DNA from: a virus
Strand: one strand, 5' to 3'
Virus record (IMG/VR): IMGVR_UViG_3300005529_000023
Span: 62,001 to 126,000 of that record
Length of the DNA stretch: 64,000 bases
Shown: positions 43,172 through 51,089 of the stretch, one piece after another
Layout: every line of letters begins with the position of its first letter
Position numbering within the stretch: position 1 is the first letter of the stretch
Notes under the pieces: generated by a model
Seen by the model: only the letters and a program-made list of their open reading frames with translations
The model's database searches: none
What the model was told of the DNA's origin: nothing
Position numbers and translations under genes: made by a program

Positions 43172-43939
43172 ATGTTTGGCATCTCCTCTTCAGGGAAAGA
43201 AGCCTTAGCGCAAACTATAGAAGACCTATTCGATAGAATTGCCCTAGAGTTTCTTGGTGAAATCCCTAGCCTCAAAGACAAGAAAAAGCTGATCATCAGC
43301 TACGCAAGGAACTTTGGCCTTCCGCACTTATTCATTCAGGCAATGGCCAACAGAACTCCGAACGCTATTGAGGCAGACGTTCTCAAAAGCCTACTCGCAA
43401 GTTCTCATGGCTACATTGAGTCCCTAAAGAATAAGACTCGCTCAAACGTTACCGAAAGAATCGATGGTTTGGCCAGAGAAGCCCGCCTGCAAAAGCGCAA
43501 GCTAGCTGTAGAAGAAGTCCAAGCTGTCCTGGATGACGAACTAGGAAAGGCCAAGAGCCACCTTCAAGCGATCGTAGAGTCTGAGAGCACGAAACTGCGC
43601 AACCTTGGCACAGCCATGGATATCACGCGTGTAGCGGCTGATCTTGGGGACAGCGACCCTACGGTATTTTTTGTAGTAGTAAGGGATGGAGCGACCTGCA
43701 AAGAATGCGTTCGCCTGCATCTTTCGGAAGATGGCGTGACGCCTAGATTGTGGAAGTTTTCGGAACTTAAACAGGGTTACCATAAGCGTGGGGAAGAGAA
43801 TCCTTCAGCATTCGGCTTACATCCTCATTGCCGCTGTACTCTTACATACTTGAGCAGAGGGTTTGGTTTTAACGAAAGTGGCAAGCTACAATACCAAGCA
43901 GAAGCACACGACGAATACTCTCACCAGAGAAAGAAATAG
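43172..43939 (+). CDS. MuF-like minor head protein
   Basis: The C-terminal part carries the gpF signature: VVRDGATCKECVRLHL (near residue 170) and GLHPHCRCTLTYL (near 218), with Cys and His spaced as in the Mu F domain. The N-terminal two thirds are helical. It follows portal as in Mu and SPP1. Confidence 0.85.
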   Translation: MFGISSSGKEALAQTIEDLFDRIALEFLGEIPSLKDKKKLIISYARNFGLPHLFIQAMANRTPNAIEADVLKSLLASSHGYIESLKNKTRSNVTERIDGLAREARLQKRKLAVEEVQAVLDDELGKAKSHLQAIVESESTKLRNLGTAMDITRVAADLGDSDPTVFFVVVRDGATCKECVRLHLSEDGVTPRLWKFSELKQGYHKRGEENPSAFGLHPHCRCTLTYLSRGFGFNESGKLQYQAEAHDEYSHQRKK

Positions 43940-43940
43940 T

Positions 43941-43969
43941 TTGACTGCTTAACTACACATTGATACTCT
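43941..43969 (+). promoter_or_regulatory. Sigma-70 promoter with extended -10
   Basis: TTGACT (43941-43946), a 17-base spacer and TG-A-TACTCT (-10 at 43964-43969). The -10 ends 6 bases before the ATG of the cysteine-protease-like gene. Confidence 0.65.
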
Positions 43970-43975
43970 GAGTAT

Positions 43976-44410
43976 ATGCAGTGGGTATACAATGACGGTG
44001 GAAGAAAAGAAGCCGGTTACAAAGGCGCAGCACGCGACTGCGTAACTAGGGCGATCTGCATAATCACGAAAAAGTCATATCAAGAAGTCTACGAGGCTCT
44101 AGTTGAAGAAGCAATGCGGGAGCGTCCACGAAATGGAAAGAAGCGCTCGCACTCTAGAACGGGCGTCCAAAAACCCACCATAAGACGGTACCTAGAATCT
44201 TTAGGGTTCGAATGGGTGCCTACCATGAAGATCGGCTCGGGATGCAAAGTTCACTTGAATAAAGATGAGCTACCGAGCGGCGAATTGATCGTGAGTGTAA
44301 GCAGACATCTAGTTGCCGTCGTTGACGGCATCGTGTATGACACGCATGATCCAACTCGTGGAGGTAACCGTTGTGTCTATGGTTATTTCCGCAAAACCGA
44401 AAGGAAGTAG
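43976..44410 (+). CDS. C39/papain-like cysteine protease-like protein
   Basis: ARDCVTRAICIITKKSYQEVY provides a Cys at a helix start, and SRHLVAVVDGIVYDTHDP provides His and Asp further on, the layout of papain-fold peptidases. Length 144 aa. The substrate is unknown. It has its own near-consensus promoter within the late region, which suggests separate timing. Confidence 0.65.
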   Translation: MQWVYNDGGRKEAGYKGAARDCVTRAICIITKKSYQEVYEALVEEAMRERPRNGKKRSHSRTGVQKPTIRRYLESLGFEWVPTMKIGSGCKVHLNKDELPSGELIVSVSRHLVAVVDGIVYDTHDPTRGGNRCVYGYFRKTERK

Positions 44411-44411
44411 T

Positions 44412-44660
44412 ATGCCACGTACATTAATAGAACAGGCTCTCAAGGACTTCATTCTCGAAACGATCTCTGAACACTTCTCTTCCCTTGGCCAAACCTCCAG
44501 GCCACGACCACAGGCACAAGAGGCTCAGCGAGTGATTGGCGTCCGGTTCCGGCCCCAGCGGGTTACTCGTAGGAGACGTTCTGGCCCGAAGGGACGGGTC
44601 ACCGATCCCAGCACCGACAAGCGTCTCAAGGCTAACCGACAAAAGGCTGGGAACGCATAA
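44412..44660 (+). CDS. Small basic protein, 82 aa
   Basis: AAAGGAAGTAGTATG sets the start. The N-terminus is helical and the C-terminal half is very rich in Arg/Lys (RRRRSGPKGR), suggesting nucleic-acid binding. No family recognised. Confidence 0.6.
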   Translation: MPRTLIEQALKDFILETISEHFSSLGQTSRPRPQAQEAQRVIGVRFRPQRVTRRRRSGPKGRVTDPSTDKRLKANRQKAGNA

Positions 44661-44714
44661 AATTATTGCCTGGGAGAGGAAGCCAGGGTAAAGCAGTCCG
44701 CTAGGAGGAAATGT

Positions 44715-44930
44715 ATGGAGCAAAAATTTGAAGACGGCCAGAGAGTCAAATTGATCGGCCATTCAGACTGGAAGTACAACAATCGTCGCGCAGGAACGAC
44801 AGGAACCATCTTTGATGTGTTTCAATCTGAAAAATCTGGCGACATCGTTTACGAAGTGGACTTTGAGGCGACCAATACCTCGGGCAGTGGCTACCAGCTT
44901 GTTCATCAAGCGGATCTCGAAGCAGAATAA
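44715..44930 (+). CDS. Small SH3-like protein, 71 aa
   Basis: GGAGGAAATGTATG sets the start. The sequence DGQRVKLIG...AGTTGTIFDVF...YEVDFE has the spacing of a KOW/SH3-like barrel. Function unknown. Last gene of the plus-strand head unit. Confidence 0.6.
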   Translation: MEQKFEDGQRVKLIGHSDWKYNNRRAGTTGTIFDVFQSEKSGDIVYEVDFEATNTSGSGYQLVHQADLEAE

Positions 44931-45204
44931 GCAGGCCGTTTATAGTCGTCGTTTAACCCACCGAGACGGTTATGGCGTATTCTAGCACTGAAGGCTTTTG
45001 GCACCTGCTAAAAGGCTAGGTCGGCAAAGAGATTCTCGGCCTCTTTGCCGACCTATCGACTTCTTACCTGCCTACACTCTAGAGAGGCGGAACCAACTCC
45101 ACGTCTTCCGGGGTTTCAAATCCCGGCGTGCTTTTGGCTTGCAGGCCAGGTTCCTGGCAGGCGTGGGACGGTCTGCAAGAACCGTGATTATCCCACTTTA
45201 AATT
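44931..45204. other. Non-coding structured region beside tRNA-Met
   Basis: No supported frame. It holds a perfect 15-bp inverted repeat with 9-base loop (45017-45055), CACG-TCTT-CCGGG with a T-loop-like TTCAAAT loop (45100-45130), GCCAGGTTCCTGGC enclosed by TTGCAG/CTGCAA, and GTGGGA/TCCCAC around CGGT/ACCG. Plus-strand head genes and minus-strand tRNA-Met converge on it, so part may be a two-way terminator. It may also encode structured RNA. Confidence 0.5.
45017..45055. repeat. Perfect 15-bp inverted repeat with 9-base loop
   Basis: The arms start TAGGTCGGC and end GCCGACCTA. There is no T-run on either side. It could end transcription from both sides, protect RNA 3' ends, or be part of a structured RNA. 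Confidence 0.75.
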
Positions 45205-45282
45205 TGGTAGCGGGTAATGGTATCGCACCATTCTGATTTGGCTTATGAGACCAAGCTGGATCTATCTCCAGTCCAACCCGCT
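45205..45282 (-). tRNA. tRNA-Met (CAU)
   Basis: Acceptor AGCGGGT pairs with ACCCGCT (7 bp), followed by A and an encoded CCA. Anticodon stem TTGGT/GCCAA holds the loop CTCATAA, identical to bacterial tRNA-Met. T-stem AATGG/CCATT has loop TGCGATA, with G in place of the usual U55. The D-arm (CTGG/CCAG) is slightly enlarged and total length is 78. A TGATAGATT promoter lies 6 bases upstream. Confidence 0.85.
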
Positions 45283-45288
45283 ATTTGA

Positions 45289-45297
45289 AATCTATCA
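45289..45297 (-). promoter_or_regulatory. Extended -10 promoter for tRNA-Met, TGATAGATT
   Basis: TG-A-TAGATT on the minus strand with TTGAAC 18 bases upstream of the hexamer. It ends 6 bases before the tRNA 5' end and overlaps the end of the 103-aa gene. Confidence 0.6.
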
Positions 45298-45606
45298 CAT
45301 CTCTCTGGCGTTGTTCAATGCCAAATTTGCACACATCACTGTTATTTCATCCTCAGTCATCTTCCTGGCATAGTCCACGATGTAACCCCAAACTAGGTCA
45401 TAGTCCAGATTCATGACCATCTGGGTAGTTTCCTTGGTTTTACTGTCATAGTGATCCATCAGAAAACCGGGGCGCGCCTTATTGCACATCACGATAGTAT
45501 GGCCGCTCGCTAGTTTGATGTCTCCACCAAGCGCAAGCCACTCCAAACAAGTTCTCATAGCCCAGATGAATCTCTTGCCGGTTGCTTCTAGATCAAGTCG
45601 TTGCAT
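45295..45606 (-). CDS. Hypothetical protein, 103 aa
   Basis: Mixed alpha/beta soluble protein, unrecognised. Last coding gene of the ABC-transporter operon, overlapping the DUF4031 gene by 14 bases. Confidence 0.6.
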   Translation of the reverse strand: MQRLDLEATGKRFIWAMRTCLEWLALGGDIKLASGHTIVMCNKARPGFLMDHYDSKTKETTQMVMNLDYDLVWGYIVDYARKMTEDEITVMCANLALNNAREM

Positions 45607-45853
45607 TTGCCCTCCAAAACCTAATCAGTGAAACGACCTTCTTTCTATCGGCAACGATAGCCCCATGGATGATAGCCAGCGCTATTTTTGTTCTACAAAT
45701 ATCGTAATGGGGTGTGCTGCCCGGTTGAAACCACTTCCTGGCGACACCGATCTTATCCGCCATAGCGTGCAGCTCTTCTAAGCTGTCCGCTAGCATGTGG
45801 CACATGATCATGCCACGATAATGAGCCTGCATGGTATCTACATAGACGCTCAC
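45593..45853 (-). CDS. DUF4031-family protein
   Basis: The pattern MCHMLADSLEELHAMADKIG...WFQ...PHYDI...ALAIIHGAI matches the small DUF4031 family seen in phages and plasmids. A GTG start that overlaps the ABC ATPase stop (GTGA) fits better than the longer frame. Length 86 aa. Function of the family is unknown. Confidence 0.75.
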   Translation of the reverse strand: MSVYVDTMQAHYRGMIMCHMLADSLEELHAMADKIGVARKWFQPGSTPHYDICRTKIALAIIHGAIVADRKKVVSLIRFWRANATT

Positions 45854-46671
45854 AGATTCTTGAACTCTTCTTTCACTTCCCTTACGAAGTCGTAAAATCT
45901 CGAAGTCTTCATGATCTCTGGATGCCAGCACAAATCGCGTTCGATCAAGTTGTATTCCTTCATGATCCTGGAACCGGGAATCTTGGTTCCATCTGGTGCG
46001 GAGTCCCTGCCCATGAGCCAAAGATGATTGGAGATCGAGGCCGCTGCAGTGATGTCATGAGTAACAACAATGATAGTGTTCAGCTCATCCTTACTGGCGA
46101 GTTTGTTCAAGAGCTGACATGTCTTGTCGAGCATTAACGGATCAAGACCGGAAAACGGTTCGTCCATGAGCAGGAAATGCTCGGAACATAACGCTTGCTG
46201 AATAATTGCACATCTCTGCCTCTGACCACCTGAAAGCTGGGCGGGATAGTGATGAGCTTTATCAATCAGATTGAACTCGTTAAGGTACTCCACCACCTTT
46301 TCGCGTGCGATCTTCGAATTGCTTTCATTCTGCATGGCCGAAACCATAAGGTTAGAAAAGACAGTACGATGATCAAAAAGGGGATAGCTTTGAGCAACTA
46401 CACCGACCTCGCCAGCGATCACGGATCTATCTTTCTCATTGATACAAACCTTGCCGGAAGTAGGTTTATTCAGACCCGCAATGATCCTAAAAAGTTGAGT
46501 TTTTCCGATACCCGATGGACCAAGGAAACCGACTACTTGACCCGGCTTTTTGCCTGTAGAAGTGAGGATATTCTTGATTTCACCGTTGACGTTCTTAAGA
46601 ACCGGCTTACCATCATATTCCAGGCAGACATTTTCGATTCTAAGAAGAGACTTACCAAGTGAGTAGTTCAT
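45850..46671 (-). CDS. ABC transporter ATP-binding protein (NitT/TauT type)
   Basis: All ABC motifs are present: Walker A GPSGIGKTQ (near residue 51), Q-loop VVAQSYPLFD, signature LSGGQRQRCA (near 147), Walker B LLMDEPFSGLD and the switch His VVTHD. The C-terminal 70 residues are an extension. It would power the permease encoded at 46962-47744. Complete ABC importer parts are very unusual in phage genomes. Confidence 0.9.
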   Translation of the reverse strand: MNYSLGKSLLRIENVCLEYDGKPVLKNVNGEIKNILTSTGKKPGQVVGFLGPSGIGKTQLFRIIAGLNKPTSGKVCINEKDRSVIAGEVGVVAQSYPLFDHRTVFSNLMVSAMQNESNSKIAREKVVEYLNEFNLIDKAHHYPAQLSGGQRQRCAIIQQALCSEHFLLMDEPFSGLDPLMLDKTCQLLNKLASKDELNTIIVVTHDITAAASISNHLWLMGRDSAPDGTKIPGSRIMKEYNLIERDLCWHPEIMKTSRFYDFVREVKEEFKNL

Positions 46672-46674
46672 TTA

Positions 46675-46965
46675 TTAAACTATGAAAGCAATGCTCCCAT
46701 AGCCCTCCGGTTCATCAACTTGTTTCATGCTTCCATCTTCTTGCATCATGAGCCAAATACGATTCTTACTCTTTGGCCACTCATGACCAAACTGTCTTTC
46801 TTCGATCACCGCGCCTTCGTACCATCCGGCTTCATCACAAAAAGACATCTTTTCTCGGGCTTCTTCAGCTGTCTTCCAAATCGTCTGAAGATGCATTCTC
46901 TCAAAACCGTAGTTTTGGCCTCTCTTATCGAATTTGAAGAAGCCTACCAAGAATACTGACTTCAT
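46675..46965 (-). CDS. Hypothetical protein, 96 aa
   Basis: A start at MKSVFLVGFF overlapping the permease stop (ATGA) is preferred to the longer frame. Soluble alpha/beta protein with no family recognised, placed between the permease and ATPase genes. Confidence 0.65.
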   Translation of the reverse strand: MKSVFLVGFFKFDKRGQNYGFERMHLQTIWKTAEEAREKMSFCDEAGWYEGAVIEERQFGHEWPKSKNRIWLMMQEDGSMKQVDEPEGYGSIAFIV

Positions 46966-47744
46966 TTTCTCTCCGTGGTCAGGGTAGAGTAAGGGCAAAA
47001 TACATTCTTGAGTATGCCGATGGCGTAGTCTTGACCGAGACCGACCAACAGAATTAAGAGCTGAATCGCCATAACTGAACTCAGATGGAAGTGCTTATTT
47101 TGGTTCAGAAGAACCGCCCCGATTCCACCTTCGCTGCGCGACATACCCTCGATCATAGTCAACATCATCCAGCCGATGGCTGCGTTCTGTCTTAAGCAGT
47201 CGAAAACCTTATCGGCCTGCCCGAGAACAATAACTTCCCAAACTTCACGCCAGGCACCCATTTTAAGTGTCTTGGCCAAATCAAACTGAACATTGGGGAT
47301 TGAAGCAAGCACGTCTAACATGCTAGTTACAAAGAACACCGCGATAGAGTAGACGAGTAAGTATAGTTTCAATTCATGGCCGCTTTTAGCCGCCATCGTG
47401 AAGAAGAAAGTGAGACCTGCCAGGGACAGGAAGCGAAGCTTCCCAAAGAAAGCGATGATCGGTTTGAAGAAAGGGATGACACTCAAATAGGCCAATCCAA
47501 TGGATGCTAAAAGGGCGATGCCGATAGCCTGAAGGTTCAAGTAAAAACTCGTAATCAGCTCAGATCCGAGTCCTTCTTGCCAAAGTTCTCCAAAGGAATG
47601 CAGGGTTTCGCCTGGGCTTGGCAGAAACACGAAATTCGAGGAAGCCCAAAACAGGAATAGGCCGATCACCTGTGCTACGACCAGTAGCGTCCCAGTAGAC
47701 TTGGATAAAACTTTGTTTGGTGAAAAGATCTCTAAGAACTTCAC
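46962..47744 (-). CDS. ABC transporter permease (NitT/TauT type)
   Basis: The 260-aa protein has about six hydrophobic segments (residues 18-38, 65-90, 95-112, 128-148, 190-210, 228-250). The cytoplasmic loop FDLAKTLKMGAWREVWEVIV is the EAA coupling loop of SsuC/TauC-type permeases. It would sit in the host inner membrane with the ATPase. Confidence 0.85.
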   Translation of the reverse strand: MKFLEIFSPNKVLSKSTGTLLVVAQVIGLFLFWASSNFVFLPSPGETLHSFGELWQEGLGSELITSFYLNLQAIGIALLASIGLAYLSVIPFFKPIIAFFGKLRFLSLAGLTFFFTMAAKSGHELKLYLLVYSIAVFFVTSMLDVLASIPNVQFDLAKTLKMGAWREVWEVIVLGQADKVFDCLRQNAAIGWMMLTMIEGMSRSEGGIGAVLLNQNKHFHLSSVMAIQLLILLVGLGQDYAIGILKNVFCPYSTLTTERK

Positions 47745-48142
47745 AGATTTAATCCAATCCCAAAACTAGCAGAAAAGCTAAATGTGCCTGAATAGAGTAG
47801 GCTGTTGTTTTCTTTTATATAGACCAGGCTAGAAAGATTCTGCTGCCAGCCAGCCTCGGGACCAAGAGCGTACACTGCTGATCCATCTGTCCTAGAAAAA
47901 GTGATCGCTTGAGCAAATCCCACGTTGATGTGTTCGCCCTGAATACCAAAGGAAAGATAGGGTTGAATGTAGCTGGAGTTTCCGGTCAAAGAGATGTCTG
48001 CATAAGGCCAATCTTTTACGAACTCATAATCAAAGCCGTAGAAAGGTCTCGTTCCGTTACCAAAGCCTGCGTCTAAAGCCATCATGTCCGCTTGAGCGAC
48101 GAGTGGAACCATCGTCAAAAGCAGGATCGCCAGAAACTTCAT
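47741..48142 (-). CDS. Exported beta-barrel-like protein
   Basis: MKFLAILLLTMVPLVAQA is a signal peptide. The mature 115 aa is rich in alternating aromatic and polar residues (FYGFDYEF, SYIQPYLSFGI) and ends in a hydrophobic strand with terminal Leu, as in small outer-membrane barrels. No family recognised. It lies between the substrate-binding and permease genes. Confidence 0.65.
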   Translation of the reverse strand: MKFLAILLLTMVPLVAQADMMALDAGFGNGTRPFYGFDYEFVKDWPYADISLTGNSSYIQPYLSFGIQGEHINVGFAQAITFSRTDGSAVYALGPEAGWQQNLSSLVYIKENNSLLYSGTFSFSASFGIGLNL

Positions 48143-48163
48143 AACAAACCTTTCTTTTGGTGA

Positions 48164-48192
48164 GGGGCACCCGTTAATCAGACGGGTGCCCC
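48164..48192. repeat. Perfect 11-bp stem-loop between substrate-binding and barrel genes
   Basis: GGGGCACCCGT and ACGGGTGCCCC with a 7-base loop and no T-run. In many ABC operons such a hairpin after the binding-protein gene stabilises its mRNA or lowers downstream expression, and that role fits here. Confidence 0.75.
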
Positions 48193-48200
48193 GAATTGGA

Positions 48201-50015
48201 CTACTTAACCAGAGTGATCTCGACTCGGCGATTCGCAGCGCGACCCGCAGAAGTCGAATTTGAACTCACAGGCTGCATGGAACCATGTCCACTGACCCTA
48301 AAGCGAGAGCCAGGGAAGTTGCTCGGAGCAGCCTGCTGCAAGAAGCTCTTCACCGCCTGAGCGCGAGCGATAGACAGAGGAAGATTGGTCTTCTGTTCAT
48401 CGCCGGTATTATCGGTGTGACCATCGATTCTGATGTTCAAGCCGGTAATAGCGAAGTTGTCCTTAAGGAAGTTCAGCTGACGAATGCCTTCCGCCGTAAG
48501 AGTAGCCTGCCCAACGTTGAAGTTAATACTATACGAGCGCGTGGAAACGACCGTATTACTACTCGAAACGTCGAAGGTCGGAGTATCAGCGGCAGCGCCC
48601 GATGAATCGGCCACGGCCTGAGCACCAGTCACGAAGGACTTGTCTTCGATATCGCGAACTTCGGGAAGCGGGGTATCCTTGAACAGCTCGCCATACTGCT
48701 GCATGACGATACTGCCGAACAGGGTGTACGTGGACCTGAAGTTGTCGTTCACGCCCGGACGAAGTCCGAACAGAATGACATTGTCTTCCAGACCATTCAC
48801 CGCCGAACCACCGAGTGAAACTTGGTTTCCTTCGCGATCCGTTTCGGTCACGCCCTTATAGTAACGATACCAGTAAGCGGCGTCCTGGTCATTGTACACT
48901 TTAGCTGAGATCTCAGCTGCCTTGTACAGCGCCTTGTCATAAGCACGAACTTGGTCGCCACCTTCGAAAGCGCCCGCAAGAAGGTTAGTGACCTCATCGC
49001 GATTGGTATTGAAGAAGGTGCGAGAGCCAATAATGACCGCAGGCATCTGAGAACGATATTCCTTCGAAGAGACGATCTTGATAAGGCCGCCCTTATTCTT
49101 GAATGCCGTCACGTCGCCAGGGGTCCAAGTGACCACTGAGTCGATGCAAACGTGCTTGGTTTCGCCCGTAGGATGGCCGTCCTTGACTACACGACGATCT
49201 TCGCACTGACCAGCAACGTACATTTCTGCTGCCTTATTGTAGTCAGGAGCGTTGACCCAGTTGATCGCGTCGGGATCATAGGTCTTCTCATCCGGGTTGT
49301 TCTTGATGTTGTTATCGCCAGCCCACTTGAGAGCGATATTCCAGTCGCCATCGCGAATAACGCCCGCCGTGAGCAAGCCCTTGGCGTTCTGAGGGTTATT
49401 CTTAACGCGAGGAGGAACCATGAAGGAGTCCTCACCACGACTGTAACCGACAGCTCCGATCACGACGAGAGAATCATTCAGCTTCTTCAGCTGGGGATTC
49501 ACTGCAGCCGCGAACTGAGCGCTACCGTCACCCATAATGACGACGAAGTTTGCCCCGGTAGAGCACTGCTTAGCACCATCGTGGATCTCCTTTGCACAAG
49601 CGAGGAGGTCTTCCTGCATCTTATTGGTGTCATCCTGGCGAGTAAGCTGGAGGTTCACCTTACGTTTTTCAAGCAGCGAGCCACGAGTCGTGGTGGCGCC
49701 ACCGTTGGCATACAGGAGACCCATCTGAGCGTTCCACTCCCAAATCTCACCACGAATGAGGGTGTTGGCCACAGATGCTTCGGAAGTCCCAGGAAACGGA
49801 GCCGGAGCCACGTTTTGAACCTGAGCGTCCTTGAGTTCAGGCAGCTGGACTTGGCTCGGGATCAGAGACTTAACGATACCCGGAGTCGGGATCACGCCAA
49901 GTTCTGCGCCCTTGCGAAGGCCAAAAAATGCTACCGCACATACAAACACAGTGATCAGGAGCTTCGCAAGAAGCGTGGCCCGGCCACTTTCATCGTTCCA
50001 GATATCAGTTTTCAT
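48201..50015 (-). CDS. Substrate-binding protein fused to an OmpA domain
   Basis: The 604-aa protein has an N-terminal membrane helix (LLITVFVCAVAFFGL, residues 18-33), a long periplasmic alpha/beta region (60-470) resembling NitT/TauT-type binding proteins, and a C-terminal OmpA domain (about 495-604). The latter includes FNVGQATLT, RIDGHTDNTG (Asp) and GRAANRRVEI (Arg), the meso-diaminopimelate-binding residues. It would link inner membrane, ligand and peptidoglycan. It is encoded with an ABC permease and ATPase. Confidence 0.85.
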   Translation of the reverse strand: MKTDIWNDESGRATLLAKLLITVFVCAVAFFGLRKGAELGVIPTPGIVKSLIPSQVQLPELKDAQVQNVAPAPFPGTSEASVANTLIRGEIWEWNAQMGLLYANGGATTTRGSLLEKRKVNLQLTRQDDTNKMQEDLLACAKEIHDGAKQCSTGANFVVIMGDGSAQFAAAVNPQLKKLNDSLVVIGAVGYSRGEDSFMVPPRVKNNPQNAKGLLTAGVIRDGDWNIALKWAGDNNIKNNPDEKTYDPDAINWVNAPDYNKAAEMYVAGQCEDRRVVKDGHPTGETKHVCIDSVVTWTPGDVTAFKNKGGLIKIVSSKEYRSQMPAVIIGSRTFFNTNRDEVTNLLAGAFEGGDQVRAYDKALYKAAEISAKVYNDQDAAYWYRYYKGVTETDREGNQVSLGGSAVNGLEDNVILFGLRPGVNDNFRSTYTLFGSIVMQQYGELFKDTPLPEVRDIEDKSFVTGAQAVADSSGAAADTPTFDVSSSNTVVSTRSYSINFNVGQATLTAEGIRQLNFLKDNFAITGLNIRIDGHTDNTGDEQKTNLPLSIARAQAVKSFLQQAAPSNFPGSRFRVSGHGSMQPVSSNSTSAGRAANRRVEITLVK

Positions 50016-50040
50016 TGTTTTCCCTTTCTTTCAGTTTCAG

Positions 50041-51066
50041 TTATTGCAGTACGTTCTTGAACTTGCCTGACTTTGCAGGAACGGCAACTTTCTGCGGTTC
50101 CTTAGCAAAGTCCACGACCTGGGTGGGATCGTAAGCCTGTGAAATCAACACAGCCTTGTCGGTTCCCAAGAGAGCGCTGCTACCGCTCTTTTCCCATTGC
50201 TCAAGCATTTTAAGCGCATCATCCTGGATGACACCCTTTTCGAGGTCCACACCCTTGATGATACCCTGAGAGAGGTCCATGATGTCGTCGATCTCTGCCA
50301 ACTGCTTGTTCGCAGTTTCAGCAATATTCTCCATCGCGCGATTGAACATCTCAGCTTCAGGGCCACTGCCGCCGATAACCTTCCATCCTTTGACCATACC
50401 CGCATGGGCAGCCATGATGGCTTTTCTTTCTTCCTTCTTGATCTCAAGTTCGCTGCGCGTCTTCTTGATGTTGAAATCGACGGTCGAAACCATCTTGTCA
50501 AGCACGCGATACATGAGTTCAATCTTGTTCTTCGTCTCAGTGAGAGACTTATTAGACAGTGTCAGCTGTTGAGCTTCGAGAGCCATCAAGGTTCGGCCCT
50601 GAACATCGCCCTGCTTTTCAGCCTGCTGAGCCATCTTAAGGTCTCTCTCAGCGCGATCTGCATTCGACTTGATCTTAGCCGTGAGACCCTTGAGTTGGCC
50701 ACCGACTTCGGCCTTACTTGACGACATCTCGTCCAAGCGAGACTGCATGATCTTGATGCTGGTCTCGATGACACCGATTGGATCTTGGTTTACGATGGCA
50801 TATCCAATTGCTCGGGTGAGAGACTTCCAAGCGTAGTACACCGCCGTGTGGACGTTCTTGTCTAGGGCCGCGAAAACCAAGGCCGCAAGAACTCCCATGA
50901 GGAAAACTGCGTAGATCGTGTTGGTCGCAGCCAAAATCACGAACGGCAGAAGATGGATCGCAGCGTAAGTCAGAAGTGCCGCCAAGGCCAATCCAACCAC
51001 GGGAGCGCCAATGAAGTTTTCACTCTTCTTCCACCAAGGCTTTCTCGAAACAGTCGTCGTATCCAT
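50041..51066 (-). CDS. Membrane-anchored PspA-like coiled-coil protein
   Basis: Two hydrophobic segments (residues 19-45 and 50-68) are followed by QDPIGVIETSIKIMQSRL and a long coiled coil (95-225), which recalls the PspA/IM30 layout, and then a helical tail. Length 341 aa. It is probably part of the envelope machine encoded by this operon. The PspA link is by eye. Confidence 0.6.
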   Translation of the reverse strand: MDTTTVSRKPWWKKSENFIGAPVVGLALAALLTYAAIHLLPFVILAATNTIYAVFLMGVLAALVFAALDKNVHTAVYYAWKSLTRAIGYAIVNQDPIGVIETSIKIMQSRLDEMSSSKAEVGGQLKGLTAKIKSNADRAERDLKMAQQAEKQGDVQGRTLMALEAQQLTLSNKSLTETKNKIELMYRVLDKMVSTVDFNIKKTRSELEIKKEERKAIMAAHAGMVKGWKVIGGSGPEAEMFNRAMENIAETANKQLAEIDDIMDLSQGIIKGVDLEKGVIQDDALKMLEQWEKSGSSALLGTDKAVLISQAYDPTQVVDFAKEPQKVAVPAKSGKFKNVLQ

Positions 51067-51089
51067 ATTTTCCTCTTTTCCTTATTGCA

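Noticed and set aside
48164-48192. Rho-independent terminator after the OmpA-fusion gene
   Set aside because: The stem is perfect, but there is no T-run on either side, so it is listed as a stem-loop only.
49152-50060. A 302-aa open frame on the plus strand
   Set aside because: It lies antisense to the OmpA-fusion gene, has no family features and no suitable start signal. It is an artefact of the codon pattern of the real gene.
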